NCBI RefSeq assembly: GCF_002584535.1
Contig: NZ_NUOT01000011.1
Span: forward strand, 1 to 51,747
DNA length: 51,747 bases
Reading direction: 5' to 3'
Origin: Bacillus cereus
GTDB lineage: Bacteria; Bacillota; Bacilli; Bacillales; Bacillaceae_G
The number at the start of each line of letters is the position of its first letter. Within the stretch, counting starts at the first letter, position 1. Made by a program: the position numbers and the translations under genes. The notes under the pieces were generated by a model, which was not told where the DNA came from, did no database searches, and saw only the letters and a list, made by a program, of their open reading frames with translations. Positions 16,740 through 25,157 of this stretch are shown piece by piece.

Positions 16740-17435
16740 ATGTATAAAGTTTTAATCGTTGAAGACGATCCAAATATCTCATCTTTACTTCAGTCTCACA
16801 TTCAAAAATATGGTTATGAAGCGGTTGTTGCTGATAACTTTGATGATATTATGGATTCTTTTAATAGAGTGAAACCACACCTAGTGCTTCTAGATGTAAA
16901 CTTACCGAAGTTCGATGGCTTCTACTGGTGCCGTCAAATTCGTCATGAATCAACTTGCCCAATTATTTTCATTTCTGCACGTGCTGGTGAGATGGAACAA
17001 ATTATGGCAATTGAAAATGGTGCGGATGATTATATTACAAAACCATTCCACTACGATGTTGTCATGGCAAAAATTAAAGGACAATTACGCCGCATTTACG
17101 GTGACTATGCACCAAACATTTCAGAACGTATTGTGGAAGTGGAAGGTTTAAAACTATATCCAGAACGTCCAGAGATTCACTTTAAAACGGAACAAGTTTT
17201 ACTAACAAAAAAAGAAGCAATATTAGCGGAAATGCTACTATCAAAACACCCACGTACAGCAAGCCGCGAAGATTTATTAGCTGCACTTTGGGATGATGAA
17301 AGCTTCGTTGAAGAGAATACATTAAACGTAAACATTACACGCCTTCGTAAGAAATTCAATGAACTTGGTATTGAGAATGCAATTGAAACAGTACGCGGAT
17401 TAGGGTATCGTTTTAACGCAACTTGGAGTGAATAA
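16740..17435 (+). CDS. BceR-like response regulator
   Basis: A 231-residue OmpR-family regulator. The receiver domain has VEDDPN, phospho-acceptor in LLDVNLPKFDGF, FISARAGEMEQIMA and TKPFHYDV; the winged helix ends in ENTLNVNITRLRKKFNELG and TVRGLGYRF. The GEMEQIMA and ENTLNVNITRLRKKF segments are typical of regulators paired with intramembrane-sensing kinases. The kinase gene starts 3 bp after its stop. Its likely DNA target is TNACA-N4-TGTAA, present three times in this window but not in its own upstream region. Confidence 0.92.
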   Translation: MYKVLIVEDDPNISSLLQSHIQKYGYEAVVADNFDDIMDSFNRVKPHLVLLDVNLPKFDGFYWCRQIRHESTCPIIFISARAGEMEQIMAIENGADDYITKPFHYDVVMAKIKGQLRRIYGDYAPNISERIVEVEGLKLYPERPEIHFKTEQVLLTKKEAILAEMLLSKHPRTASREDLLAALWDDESFVEENTLNVNITRLRKKFNELGIENAIETVRGLGYRFNATWSE

Positions 17436-17437
17436 GA

Positions 17438-18460
17438 ATGAAGTTATTTTTGCGTGATCATTTTGCATTTTTTCTTCTTTATGCATTAAACTTCGGTATC
17501 ATTTTCATTCTCTATGATGCAATAGATGGATTCCAAAGCAACAAGTTCTACTTTATTGTATTAAGTTTATATTTATTTATTTGCTTCCTTGCTTATCGCT
17601 ATGTTCGCAACCGCAGAATGTATCATAGGTTAAGTGAGCCACCAGAAAAAATGGAAGATGCGTTTATTGAAAGAGCGACTGCACCGATGCCGCACGGCGT
17701 AAATGAACTTGTTCGTACGCAGTATCGCCTCTTCCAAAAAGAGCTACAAACATATGAAGTAAAACAACAAGAACATCAATTGTTTATTAACCACTGGGTG
17801 CATCAAATGAAAACACCCGTTTCTGTTATGCAACTTATGGTACTCGAAATGGAAGATGAACACCTCATTCCTAAATTTAAAAAAGAATTAGAAAGATTAA
17901 ATCAAGGACTTGATATGGCTTTATATATGGCAAGACTTAATAACTTCCACGAAGACTTCCATGTAGAAACGATTTCACTCAAGGATGCCGTAACAAAAAA
18001 TATTAATGGCTTAAAAGAACTCTTTATTCGCAATGGGGTTTTCCCCGTTTTAGAAGTCCACTCTGACCTTACGGTTGCTTCTGATGCAAAGTGGCTTAAA
18101 TTCATTATCTATCAGTTAATGACCAATGCAGTTCGCTATTCTGGCGAGCGTGGCAAGAAAGTCTTCTTGTCCGCTTATCGAAACGGAAAAGACATTATTC
18201 TAGAAATTCGTGATGAAGGTGTTGGTATCCCACAAGAAGATATTCGAAGAGTATTCGAACCATTCTATACTGGAAAAAATGGTCGTGCATTTGGAGAGTC
18301 AACTGGTATGGGACTTTATATTGTAAGTAAAATTTGCTCTTATTTAGGACATTCTGTGAAATTAGATTCTGAGGTTGGTAAAGGAACAAGCATCAAAATC
18401 ATCTTCCATAACGCTGCGAATACACAAGCCGATGAACCTAGGAAGGTGACAGAGCAATGA
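17438..18460 (+). CDS. BceS-like intramembrane-sensing histidine kinase
   Basis: A 340-residue kinase with two closely spaced N-terminal membrane helices (about 9-27 and 36-54) and almost no extracellular loop, so it cannot bind a ligand outside the cell itself; such kinases take their signal from a Bce-type transporter. Then follow a phospho-acceptor region NHWVHQMKTPVSVMQ, N box LMTNAVRYS, and G boxes DEGVGIP and GESTGMGLYIVSKI. It is followed by a strong terminator and then three transporter genes. Confidence 0.93.
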   Translation: MKLFLRDHFAFFLLYALNFGIIFILYDAIDGFQSNKFYFIVLSLYLFICFLAYRYVRNRRMYHRLSEPPEKMEDAFIERATAPMPHGVNELVRTQYRLFQKELQTYEVKQQEHQLFINHWVHQMKTPVSVMQLMVLEMEDEHLIPKFKKELERLNQGLDMALYMARLNNFHEDFHVETISLKDAVTKNINGLKELFIRNGVFPVLEVHSDLTVASDAKWLKFIIYQLMTNAVRYSGERGKKVFLSAYRNGKDIILEIRDEGVGIPQEDIRRVFEPFYTGKNGRAFGESTGMGLYIVSKICSYLGHSVKLDSEVGKGTSIKIIFHNAANTQADEPRKVTEQ

Positions 18461-18477
18461 ACATAACACATTTCAGC

Positions 18478-18511
18478 AAAATGTATGAGAATTCACTCTC
18501 ATACATTTTTT
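18478..18511 (+). terminator. Terminator between the two-component genes and the transporter genes
   Basis: The stem AAATGTATGAGA / TCTCATACATTT with a 6-base loop, followed by TTT, lies 18 bp after the kinase stop. It separates regulator expression from the downstream permease-ATPase-permease genes, although read-through is possible. Confidence 0.85.
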
Positions 18512-18554
18512 GCAACACGACTCAAACTATATCTTCTATTCGGAGGTATACAGC

Positions 18555-20525
18555 ATGACATTTTGGCAGTTTGCATTTAAAAACGTAACCCGAAATTCAA
18601 GGGCTTATTTCGCCTATTTCATAAGTAGTGCATTTTCCATTGCCGTTTTCTTTTCATTTGCGGTGTATTTATTTCATCCTCGATTACAAGGGTCTAACTT
18701 GGTTGATGGAATTTCAGGATTAATGATATTTTCGGAAGTAGTTATCGTGTTCTTCTCGTTCTTTTTCTTACTTTACTCCATCGGTACATTCTTAAAGGTT
18801 CGAAAAAAACAATTTGGTATTTTAACTGTTTTAGGAATATCCAGAAAGCAATTAAAACGACTTATTTTCTTAGAAAATATGTTAATTGGAGTATTATCTA
18901 TCTTTTTTGGCATTCAATTCGGACTTGTATTTTCTCAGTTTTTCTTATTAGTAACAGCGAAAATTACATATGCCCCAGGACTATATTTATATTGGCCAAC
19001 AGAAGCCATCATTTTAACAGCTGTAATCTTTCTTGGACTCTTTATCGTCGTATCAGCATTCACTCCTATACTCATTCGAACAAGAAAAGCGGTGCGACTT
19101 CTAAAGGAAGGGAAAGTGAAACAAAAAGAACGAAAGCCATCTATACTTATTTCTCTATTCGGTGCTATATGTTTATTCTCCGGTTATGTGCTAGCTGGAA
19201 ATCCAAAATACTTTGTATCACTTGGTACTGAAATAGGGTCTATATACATTGTTTCTAGTATTTTCGTTATTCCATCATTAGTTGCAATGGGAACCTATTT
19301 TTTCTTTTCACAAATTAGCTTCCTGCTCATTCGTATTTTAAAAGCAAGACGGAAGTTTTATATGAAACGAATTAATATGCTTTGGATTTCAGATTTAGCA
19401 AACCGCATTCGGACAAATATTAATATGCTGTTTATTGTAGCAATGCTATCTACCCTTGCATTTACAATGATTACATTTATATATGGATTTGGGAAGTTTA
19501 TAAAACTCGATGTTACCAACAATAGTCCATTTCCATTTACCTATCTTTCATACGACAACAATCCACTTGTCACGCAGCATATGGACTGGTTAGAAAAGCG
19601 ACTTAGCGAAGAGCAATTTTCATATAAAAAGTTCGAAACGGACTTATATGCAATTTCATTACAAAAGGATGAAACGACTACTTATGAACAAGAGGCATAT
19701 GTATTAAAGAAAAGTGACTATAATAAGCTTGCAACTGCTTTACATCGTAAGCAACTTTCTGTAAAGACGGATGAAACATATATATTACCTGGGTACGGGT
19801 ATCAAAACGTATTGGTACCCATGCAAGAAGAGTACATGCAAAAAAGCATCAAACTTTCTCAAAGTGGACATACATTACATGTAAAAGGTTACGAACTTAT
19901 TAGCGTGATACCAACTGGATGGACATCACAAATATTGATTTTATCTGATGATACAGTAAATGCTTTATCAAATAACATGAGACATATGACGCTTTATAAT
20001 TTTCAAGTAAAAGACTGGGAAAAGACACATGAAATCGCTGCAGAGTATTTTGAAAAATTAACAAAAGAGCGACACAACATCTCATCTACAGAGCCTTTAT
20101 ATATGATGGAGGAAGCAAGTAATACACTATACGAAATTAAATTAAGTACCGCTTCATTCTTTTTAATTGGCACATTCCTTGGTGTTATTTTCTTCATTGG
20201 AGCTGGAAGTGTACTTTACTTCCGAATGTATACGGATTTAACAAACGAGCAAGAAAAATATATTACCGTTACGAAGATTGGTTTAACGGAGTCTGAGATG
20301 AAGCGCTCAGCAACCATTCAGCTTGCAATTTTATTCTTTGTTCCATATATTATAGCTTCCATTCATACAATCTTTGCTACAAAAATGTTGCAAGAAATCA
20401 TAAATCTGTCGTTATTTGCTGAGATTACAGTGGTTCTTACAATCTTTGGAACGATTGAAATTATCTTTTTCTTGTTAATCCGTTCCTTATATATGCAAAA
20501 ATTATCGCATCATATTAAGCTTTAA
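18555..20525 (+). CDS. Bce-type ABC permease, first copy
   Basis: A 656-residue FtsX-type permease with about ten membrane helices and a large extracellular domain (about residues 310-535). The N terminus MTFWQFAFKNVTRNSRAYFAYF and motif RKKQFGILTVLGISRKQLKRL are nearly the same as in the second permease at 21295, so they are paralogues. The start follows CGGAGG by 9 bases; a longer frame from 18510 overlaps the terminator and is not used. It is 20 bp upstream of the ATPase. BceB-like permeases sense peptide antibiotics and signal to the kinase. Confidence 0.92.
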   Translation: MTFWQFAFKNVTRNSRAYFAYFISSAFSIAVFFSFAVYLFHPRLQGSNLVDGISGLMIFSEVVIVFFSFFFLLYSIGTFLKVRKKQFGILTVLGISRKQLKRLIFLENMLIGVLSIFFGIQFGLVFSQFFLLVTAKITYAPGLYLYWPTEAIILTAVIFLGLFIVVSAFTPILIRTRKAVRLLKEGKVKQKERKPSILISLFGAICLFSGYVLAGNPKYFVSLGTEIGSIYIVSSIFVIPSLVAMGTYFFFSQISFLLIRILKARRKFYMKRINMLWISDLANRIRTNINMLFIVAMLSTLAFTMITFIYGFGKFIKLDVTNNSPFPFTYLSYDNNPLVTQHMDWLEKRLSEEQFSYKKFETDLYAISLQKDETTTYEQEAYVLKKSDYNKLATALHRKQLSVKTDETYILPGYGYQNVLVPMQEEYMQKSIKLSQSGHTLHVKGYELISVIPTGWTSQILILSDDTVNALSNNMRHMTLYNFQVKDWEKTHEIAAEYFEKLTKERHNISSTEPLYMMEEASNTLYEIKLSTASFFLIGTFLGVIFFIGAGSVLYFRMYTDLTNEQEKYITVTKIGLTESEMKRSATIQLAILFFVPYIIASIHTIFATKMLQEIINLSLFAEITVVLTIFGTIEIIFFLLIRSLYMQKLSHHIKL

Positions 20526-20545
20526 AAAATAGAAAGGTGAGTTTT

Positions 20546-21298
20546 ATGGAAGAAGTATTACACATTAAAAATGTCTCAAAAGTGTATGAGGGGAAAGTTC
20601 CTCATACTGCTTTAAAAAATATTAATTTGCATGTGGATAAAGGTGAGTTTGTCGCAATTATGGGACCTTCAGGGAGCGGTAAATCTACTTTCTTAAATGT
20701 AATTTCAACAATTGATTCTCCTACTGCTGGAGAGGTTTTTATTAATGGAAAACAGCCTCACACATTCCGCAGAGAAAAACTAGCCGTTTTCCGCCGTCAG
20801 GAATTAGGCTTTGTTTTTCAAAACTTTAACTTATTAGATACGTTAACAATCGGTGAGAATATTGTATTACCATTAACCTTAGATAACGTTCCTCTTAAAG
20901 AAATGGATGAAAAACTTGATAACATCTCAAAAAAACTTGGAATTGATCATATTTTAAATAAGCGGATTTTTGAAGTTTCTGGTGGACAAGCGCAGCGCAC
21001 CGCAGTAGCTCGTGCTGTTATTCATCATCCATCGCTCTTGCTTGCTGATGAGCCAACAGGAAATCTAGACTCTAAAGCAGCAATTGATGTAATGGAGTTA
21101 TTTACAAAATTGAATAAAGAAGAGCAAGCTACCATTTTAATGGTGACACATGATCCATTTGCAGCTAGTTACTGCAATCGCGTGATTTTTATTAAAGATG
21201 GGGAACTTTACAATGAGTTACACCGCGGTCTATATCGTGAAAAGTTTTATCAAGAAATCTTAGATGTACTGGCATTACTCGGAGGAAGACGCGGATGA
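20546..21298 (+). CDS. Bce-type ABC ATPase shared by two permeases
   Basis: A 250-residue ATPase with Walker A GPSGSGKST, Q loop LGFVFQNFNLL, signature VSGGQAQR, Walker B LLLADEPTGNLD and MVTHD. ATG at 20546 follows AAAGGTGAG; GTG at 20537 is part of that ribosome site. It lies between two paralogous permease genes and its stop overlaps the second permease start (ATGA), so it probably serves both. Confidence 0.93.
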   Translation: MEEVLHIKNVSKVYEGKVPHTALKNINLHVDKGEFVAIMGPSGSGKSTFLNVISTIDSPTAGEVFINGKQPHTFRREKLAVFRRQELGFVFQNFNLLDTLTIGENIVLPLTLDNVPLKEMDEKLDNISKKLGIDHILNKRIFEVSGGQAQRTAVARAVIHHPSLLLADEPTGNLDSKAAIDVMELFTKLNKEEQATILMVTHDPFAASYCNRVIFIKDGELYNELHRGLYREKFYQEILDVLALLGGRRG

Positions 21299-23268
21299 CA
21301 TTTTGGCAGTTTGCATTTAAAAATGTCTCTCGTAATTCAAAAGCATACTTTGCCTATTTTGTAAGCAGTGTATTTTCAATTACGGTTTTCTTTTCATTTA
21401 CTGTGTATTCGTATCACCCGCATTTACAAGGCTTACAAGAGCGAGGACCACTGATGAATTTAATTGGGATGGCCCAATTTGTCATCATTATGTTTTCGTT
21501 CTTTTTTCTCCTTTATTCTGTCGGATCATTTTTAAAAGTACGTAAAAAACAATTCGGTATTTTGACCATTCTTGGCATTTCAAAGAAACAATTAAAACGA
21601 CTTGTGTTTATGGAAAATATGATGATTGGAATATTAGCAATTTTTGTTGGCATTCAAATTGGCCTTGTGTTTTCTAACTTTTTTCTACTAGTGACTTCTA
21701 AATTAACGGGTGTAAAAGGACTTTATTTATATTGGCCAACAAAAGCGATTATCATAACAACCATAACATTTATCATTTTATTTTTGATTGTTTCTACTTT
21801 CACACCTATATTAATTCGCACGCGCAAAACAATGCGTTTAATAAAAGATGAAGGTCTACAAAAAAAAGAGAGACGCCCATCTATTCTCATTTCACTTTTT
21901 GGAGTGGCTTGTTTAGTAGGATGCTATTATATTGCTGGTGTTCCGGAAAGTTATGTATCAGAGAAAACGATTCGAAGCGGCTTTGCTATTGTTCCACCAT
22001 TATCAATCATTCCACTTGTAACAATTGGAACCTATTTACTGTTTTCACAAACACTGTTTCTTTTCATTTGGTTATTAAAAAAGAGACGTCGTTTTTATAT
22101 GAAAAAAATTAACATGCTTTGGATCTCGGATTTAGCAACACGTACACGTGGTAATATTACTATGCTGTTTATCGTTACTATGCTATCTGCGCTTACATTC
22201 ACGATTATCACGTCACTTTTTGCAATGAATAATTACACAAAAGCGGCAATTTTAGCAGATTATCCGTTTCCTTTCACCTATATATCTGATGAGAAAAATC
22301 CTTTTGAAAAAAAGCATACGGATATAATCGAAAGAGAGTTAACAAATTACGAATTTCAGTATAAAAAAAACAAATTCACCGTGTTAAAAGATCAAGCTTT
22401 TAATATCGATATTGCCATTATGAAAGAAAGTGATTATAACCAGCTTTCAACACTATTAAACAGACCGACGATTCAGCTGGATAAATCCGAAACCTATATT
22501 GTTTCGGATTACTCAAAAGCTGTCAGAAGCTTAACCATGCATCCTTTTGAAAAGCGAGAAAATATTACGATCGCATCTAACAAAAAAACATTTCATATAA
22601 ATGGCTTTTCTGAACAAGCAATTGGGCCAAAGTTTGCTCTTCCTTATATTCTGGTTATGCAAGATTATGTAGTGGAAATGATGATTCCTCATATCGAAAC
22701 GATGACAATTTATAATTATATAGTGGAAAACTGGGAACAGGCCATTTTACCAACAACAAATATTTTAAAAGTAACGAACGAGGATAGAGACAATATTTCT
22801 AAATCTAAAGAACAAAATAATAACACACAAACGCCCATCCCATTCTCTATTTTTACGGCTAGTGACGAACTGTCTTATAGTAAACAAAATAATGTTTCCG
22901 GTTTCTTTATCGGTGCATTTCTCGGCGTCATCTTCTTTATGGGTGCAGCTAGCGTTTTATACTTCCGAATGTATAACGATTTAACAAGGGAAGAACAGAA
23001 ATATATTACCATTACAAAAATTGGGTTAACAGAAACGGAAATGTTCCATTCTGCAACCATTCAATTGGCAATCCTATTTTTTGTACCTTATATCGTTGCT
23101 ACTGTGCATACGATATTCGCTATTCAATTTTTACAATTTATACACTCATTTTCATTATTAAAAGAATTACTATTCGTATTAACTCTATTTGGCACCATCG
23201 AGATTATTTTCTTTTTCCTAATCCGTTCCTTTTACATTAATAAATTATCACAACGTCTTAAAATTTGA
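21295..23268 (+). CDS. Bce-type ABC permease, second copy
   Basis: A 657-residue paralogue of the permease at 18555 with the same N terminus (MTFWQFAFKNVSRNS), conserved FtsX segments and C-terminal helices (GTIEIIFFFLIRSFYINKLS). The extracellular domain (about 310-535) is much more diverged than the membrane parts, which suggests two different antibiotic specificities served by one ATPase. Its start overlaps the ATPase stop by 4 bp and a perfect terminator follows its stop. Confidence 0.92.
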   Translation: MTFWQFAFKNVSRNSKAYFAYFVSSVFSITVFFSFTVYSYHPHLQGLQERGPLMNLIGMAQFVIIMFSFFFLLYSVGSFLKVRKKQFGILTILGISKKQLKRLVFMENMMIGILAIFVGIQIGLVFSNFFLLVTSKLTGVKGLYLYWPTKAIIITTITFIILFLIVSTFTPILIRTRKTMRLIKDEGLQKKERRPSILISLFGVACLVGCYYIAGVPESYVSEKTIRSGFAIVPPLSIIPLVTIGTYLLFSQTLFLFIWLLKKRRRFYMKKINMLWISDLATRTRGNITMLFIVTMLSALTFTIITSLFAMNNYTKAAILADYPFPFTYISDEKNPFEKKHTDIIERELTNYEFQYKKNKFTVLKDQAFNIDIAIMKESDYNQLSTLLNRPTIQLDKSETYIVSDYSKAVRSLTMHPFEKRENITIASNKKTFHINGFSEQAIGPKFALPYILVMQDYVVEMMIPHIETMTIYNYIVENWEQAILPTTNILKVTNEDRDNISKSKEQNNNTQTPIPFSIFTASDELSYSKQNNVSGFFIGAFLGVIFFMGAASVLYFRMYNDLTREEQKYITITKIGLTETEMFHSATIQLAILFFVPYIVATVHTIFAIQFLQFIHSFSLLKELLFVLTLFGTIEIIFFFLIRSFYINKLSQRLKI

Positions 23269-23270
23269 AT

Positions 23271-23304
23271 AAAATAGCCTTGTGCGCATGCACAAGGCTA
23301 TTTT
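23271..23304 (+). terminator. Terminator of the permease-ATPase-permease operon
   Basis: A 15-bp perfect stem AAAATAGCCTTGTGC / GCACAAGGCTATTTT with loop GCAT begins 2 bp after the stop codon of the second permease. Confidence 0.9.
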
Positions 23305-23316
23305 CAATAGTTTTTG

Positions 23317-23517
23317 TTAGCAGTAACCGCCGCCGTAACCACCAAAGCCACCATAACCGCCATAGCCACCGTAACCGCATCCACCACCGAAGCAGCTAGC
23401 ACCGATGATGATCAATAAAATAAACAGTACAATTAGAAGCGCAAAGCCGCCTCCGCAGCCGTGTCTTATATGCTGATGGTGGTGATGGTCATGATTGTGA
23501 TCGCACTTTTCACTCAT
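23317..23517 (-). CDS. His-rich, YjcZ-like, Gly-Tyr-rich small membrane protein
   Basis: A 66-residue protein in three parts: a metal-ligand-like N terminus (MSEKCDHNHDHHHHQHIRHG), a membrane helix GGGFALLIVLFILLIIIGAS that matches YjcZ-family sporulation proteins, and a tail of GYGGYGGYGGFGGYGGG repeats between cysteines. A perfect AAAGGAGG ribosome site lies upstream. YjcZ-type proteins are small spore-associated membrane proteins; the His-rich head is an unusual addition that could bind metal. I infer a spore or envelope role. Confidence 0.8.
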   Translation of the reverse strand: MSEKCDHNHDHHHHQHIRHGCGGGFALLIVLFILLIIIGASCFGGGCGYGGYGGYGGFGGYGGGYC

Positions 23518-23723
23518 TACTCTATTCCTCCTTTAGTATCATTCGTAACAACAAGGGGATCCTATCATGTTCTAAATGAGCGGATTCCATTTATATTATG
23601 TTTACATGGGAAATCAGGAGCTTGTTTTTCCCAAAAACAGGCTTGTTTTACGAAAAGATGCAATTGAACCATGAATTTATAGATAACCGTGAATGAGTAC
23701 GAACTGCTCATTTATCACAAAAA

Positions 23724-23758
23724 GGCCTACGATAATCGAATCATCGTAGGCCCTTATA
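23724..23758 (-). terminator. Terminator of the men operon
   Basis: The stem GGCCTACGAT / ATCGTAGGCC is followed on the minus strand by TTTTTGTG. It lies about 50 bp after the last gene of the men cluster. Confidence 0.85.
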
Positions 23759-23800
23759 TACGCTGTACAAATAGCTTTCCTTCTTGAAGGATACGCTTTT

Positions 23801-24046
23801 TTAATTGTGGATTGGGGAGCGTACCACATCAAATTTCTCGCTTCCCTCTAGCTCTTCTGTCAACTCAAAGCATAGCCACTGAAATTGTTTATACGAGGCA
23901 TTCTTCGTTTCAATTGCAATATGATAACTATACTGATTGAACACTTCTTTCCTTACTTGAGACCCAAAAATATATGCAACTTTTACAATTGGCACCTCTA
24001 ATAAATATACCTGTATGGCTTGCAATATATCTTCTTGCTGCCTCAT
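23801..24046 (-). CDS. Degenerate nucleotidyltransferase-like protein at the end of the men operon
   Basis: An 81-residue protein resembling a minimal nucleotidyltransferase (MNT-type) fold: IVKVAYIFGSQVRKE carries the G-S of the active-site loop, but the following D-x-D that binds metal is replaced (QYSYHIAIE), so catalysis as a normal nucleotidyltransferase is unlikely. ATG at 24046 has GAGGTGA just upstream, overlapping the menC stop region; the gap to menC is 4 bp, so it is co-transcribed. The function is unknown; a link to menaquinone synthesis is only by position. Confidence 0.6.
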   Translation of the reverse strand: MRQQEDILQAIQVYLLEVPIVKVAYIFGSQVRKEVFNQYSYHIAIETKNASYKQFQWLCFELTEELEGSEKFDVVRSPIHN

Positions 24047-24050
24047 GCAT

Positions 24051-25157
24051 TCACCTCTCACATACAATCCGTTTTTTCGTAATCTCTTCTAATCTTTCCC
24101 GGTTTACTTCATATCCAAACCCAGGTTCATTCGGAACAAATACTTTTCCGTCTTGCAATATTACTTCTGGTAAAATAATATCTCGCTTCCAATGTCTACT
24201 CGAAGCTGAAATATCACCTGGAATTGTAAAGTTCGGAAGTGATGCTAACGCAATATTTTGCGCACGCGAAATCCCCATTTCAACCATACCACCGCACCAA
24301 ACAGGAATGCCGCGCTCCTGACAATAATCATGAATTTGAATCGACTCAGTTAATCCACCAACTCGTCCCGGTTTAATATTTACGATGCGGCAGCTTCCAA
24401 GTGTAATCGCTACTCTTGTATCTTCTAAGCTATGAATACTCTCGTCCAAACAAATAGGTGTCTCAATCTGTTGTTGGAGCTTAGCGTGATCAAGAAAATC
24501 ATTATCTGCTAAAGGCTGCTCAATCATCATTAACTGGAATTCATCTAATCTTTTTAACTGCTCAGCATCAGCTAACGTATACGCTGAGTTTGCATCGGCC
24601 ATTAATGGAATCTTGGGGAAGGCTCTTCGTATTTCTTTCAGCAGCTCATAATCAAGTTTTGGTTTAATTTTCACTTTAAAGCGCTCATAACCTTCTTCTG
24701 CATACATCTCAATTCTCTTTAACATATTAGGAATCGTATCTATCCCAACTACAACACCGACTCCAATTTTTGGCTGCGTTCCTCCAAGTAAAGTCGCTAA
24801 TGGCTTGTTTTGACGTCTCGCATATAAATCCCATACAGCGCCTTCTATCCCTGCTTTTGCCATGTGATTTCGTTTTATATGCTGAAAGAGGCCCGGAATT
24901 TCATTCGGATGCGTAATTTCCACTTTCAGTAAATCTGGTAATAAAAAATCTTGAAGCATATGAAGCGCCGTTATTACAGTTTCTTCTGTGTACCATGGCT
25001 CAGAAAAAGCGACGACTTCTCCAAAACCGATATATCCGTCAGCATCCTCAAGTTCAATGACGATACTTTCGCGCTTTTTATACGTTCCGTAACTTGCAGC
25101 AAAAGGCACGACAAGAGGCATTTCTGTTATATAAAGCGTCACCTTTTTAAACTTCAT
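24051..25157 (-). CDS. menC: o-Succinylbenzoate synthase
   Basis: A 368-residue member of the enolase superfamily that dehydrates SHCHC to o-succinylbenzoate in menaquinone synthesis. Visible catalytic set: KxK with Lys163 and Lys165 (KVKIKPK), metal ligands Asp188 (ADAN), Glu213 (MIEQP) and Asp238 (CLDES), and Lys262 (NIKPG). The length and motifs fit the Bacillus MenC/N-acylamino acid racemase branch. It directly follows menE with adjoining stop and start. Confidence 0.95.
   Translation of the reverse strand: MKFKKVTLYITEMPLVVPFAASYGTYKKRESIVIELEDADGYIGFGEVVAFSEPWYTEETVITALHMLQDFLLPDLLKVEITHPNEIPGLFQHIKRNHMAKAGIEGAVWDLYARRQNKPLATLLGGTQPKIGVGVVVGIDTIPNMLKRIEMYAEEGYERFKVKIKPKLDYELLKEIRRAFPKIPLMADANSAYTLADAEQLKRLDEFQLMMIEQPLADNDFLDHAKLQQQIETPICLDESIHSLEDTRVAITLGSCRIVNIKPGRVGGLTESIQIHDYCQERGIPVWCGGMVEMGISRAQNIALASLPNFTIPGDISASSRHWKRDIILPEVILQDGKVFVPNEPGFGYEVNRERLEEITKKRIVCER

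Noticed and set aside
10256-23268. A bacteriocin or lantibiotic biosynthesis cluster around the Bce and Sdp genes
   Set aside because: No precursor peptide, modification enzyme or peptidase is present; all genes are of sensing, immunity or transport type.
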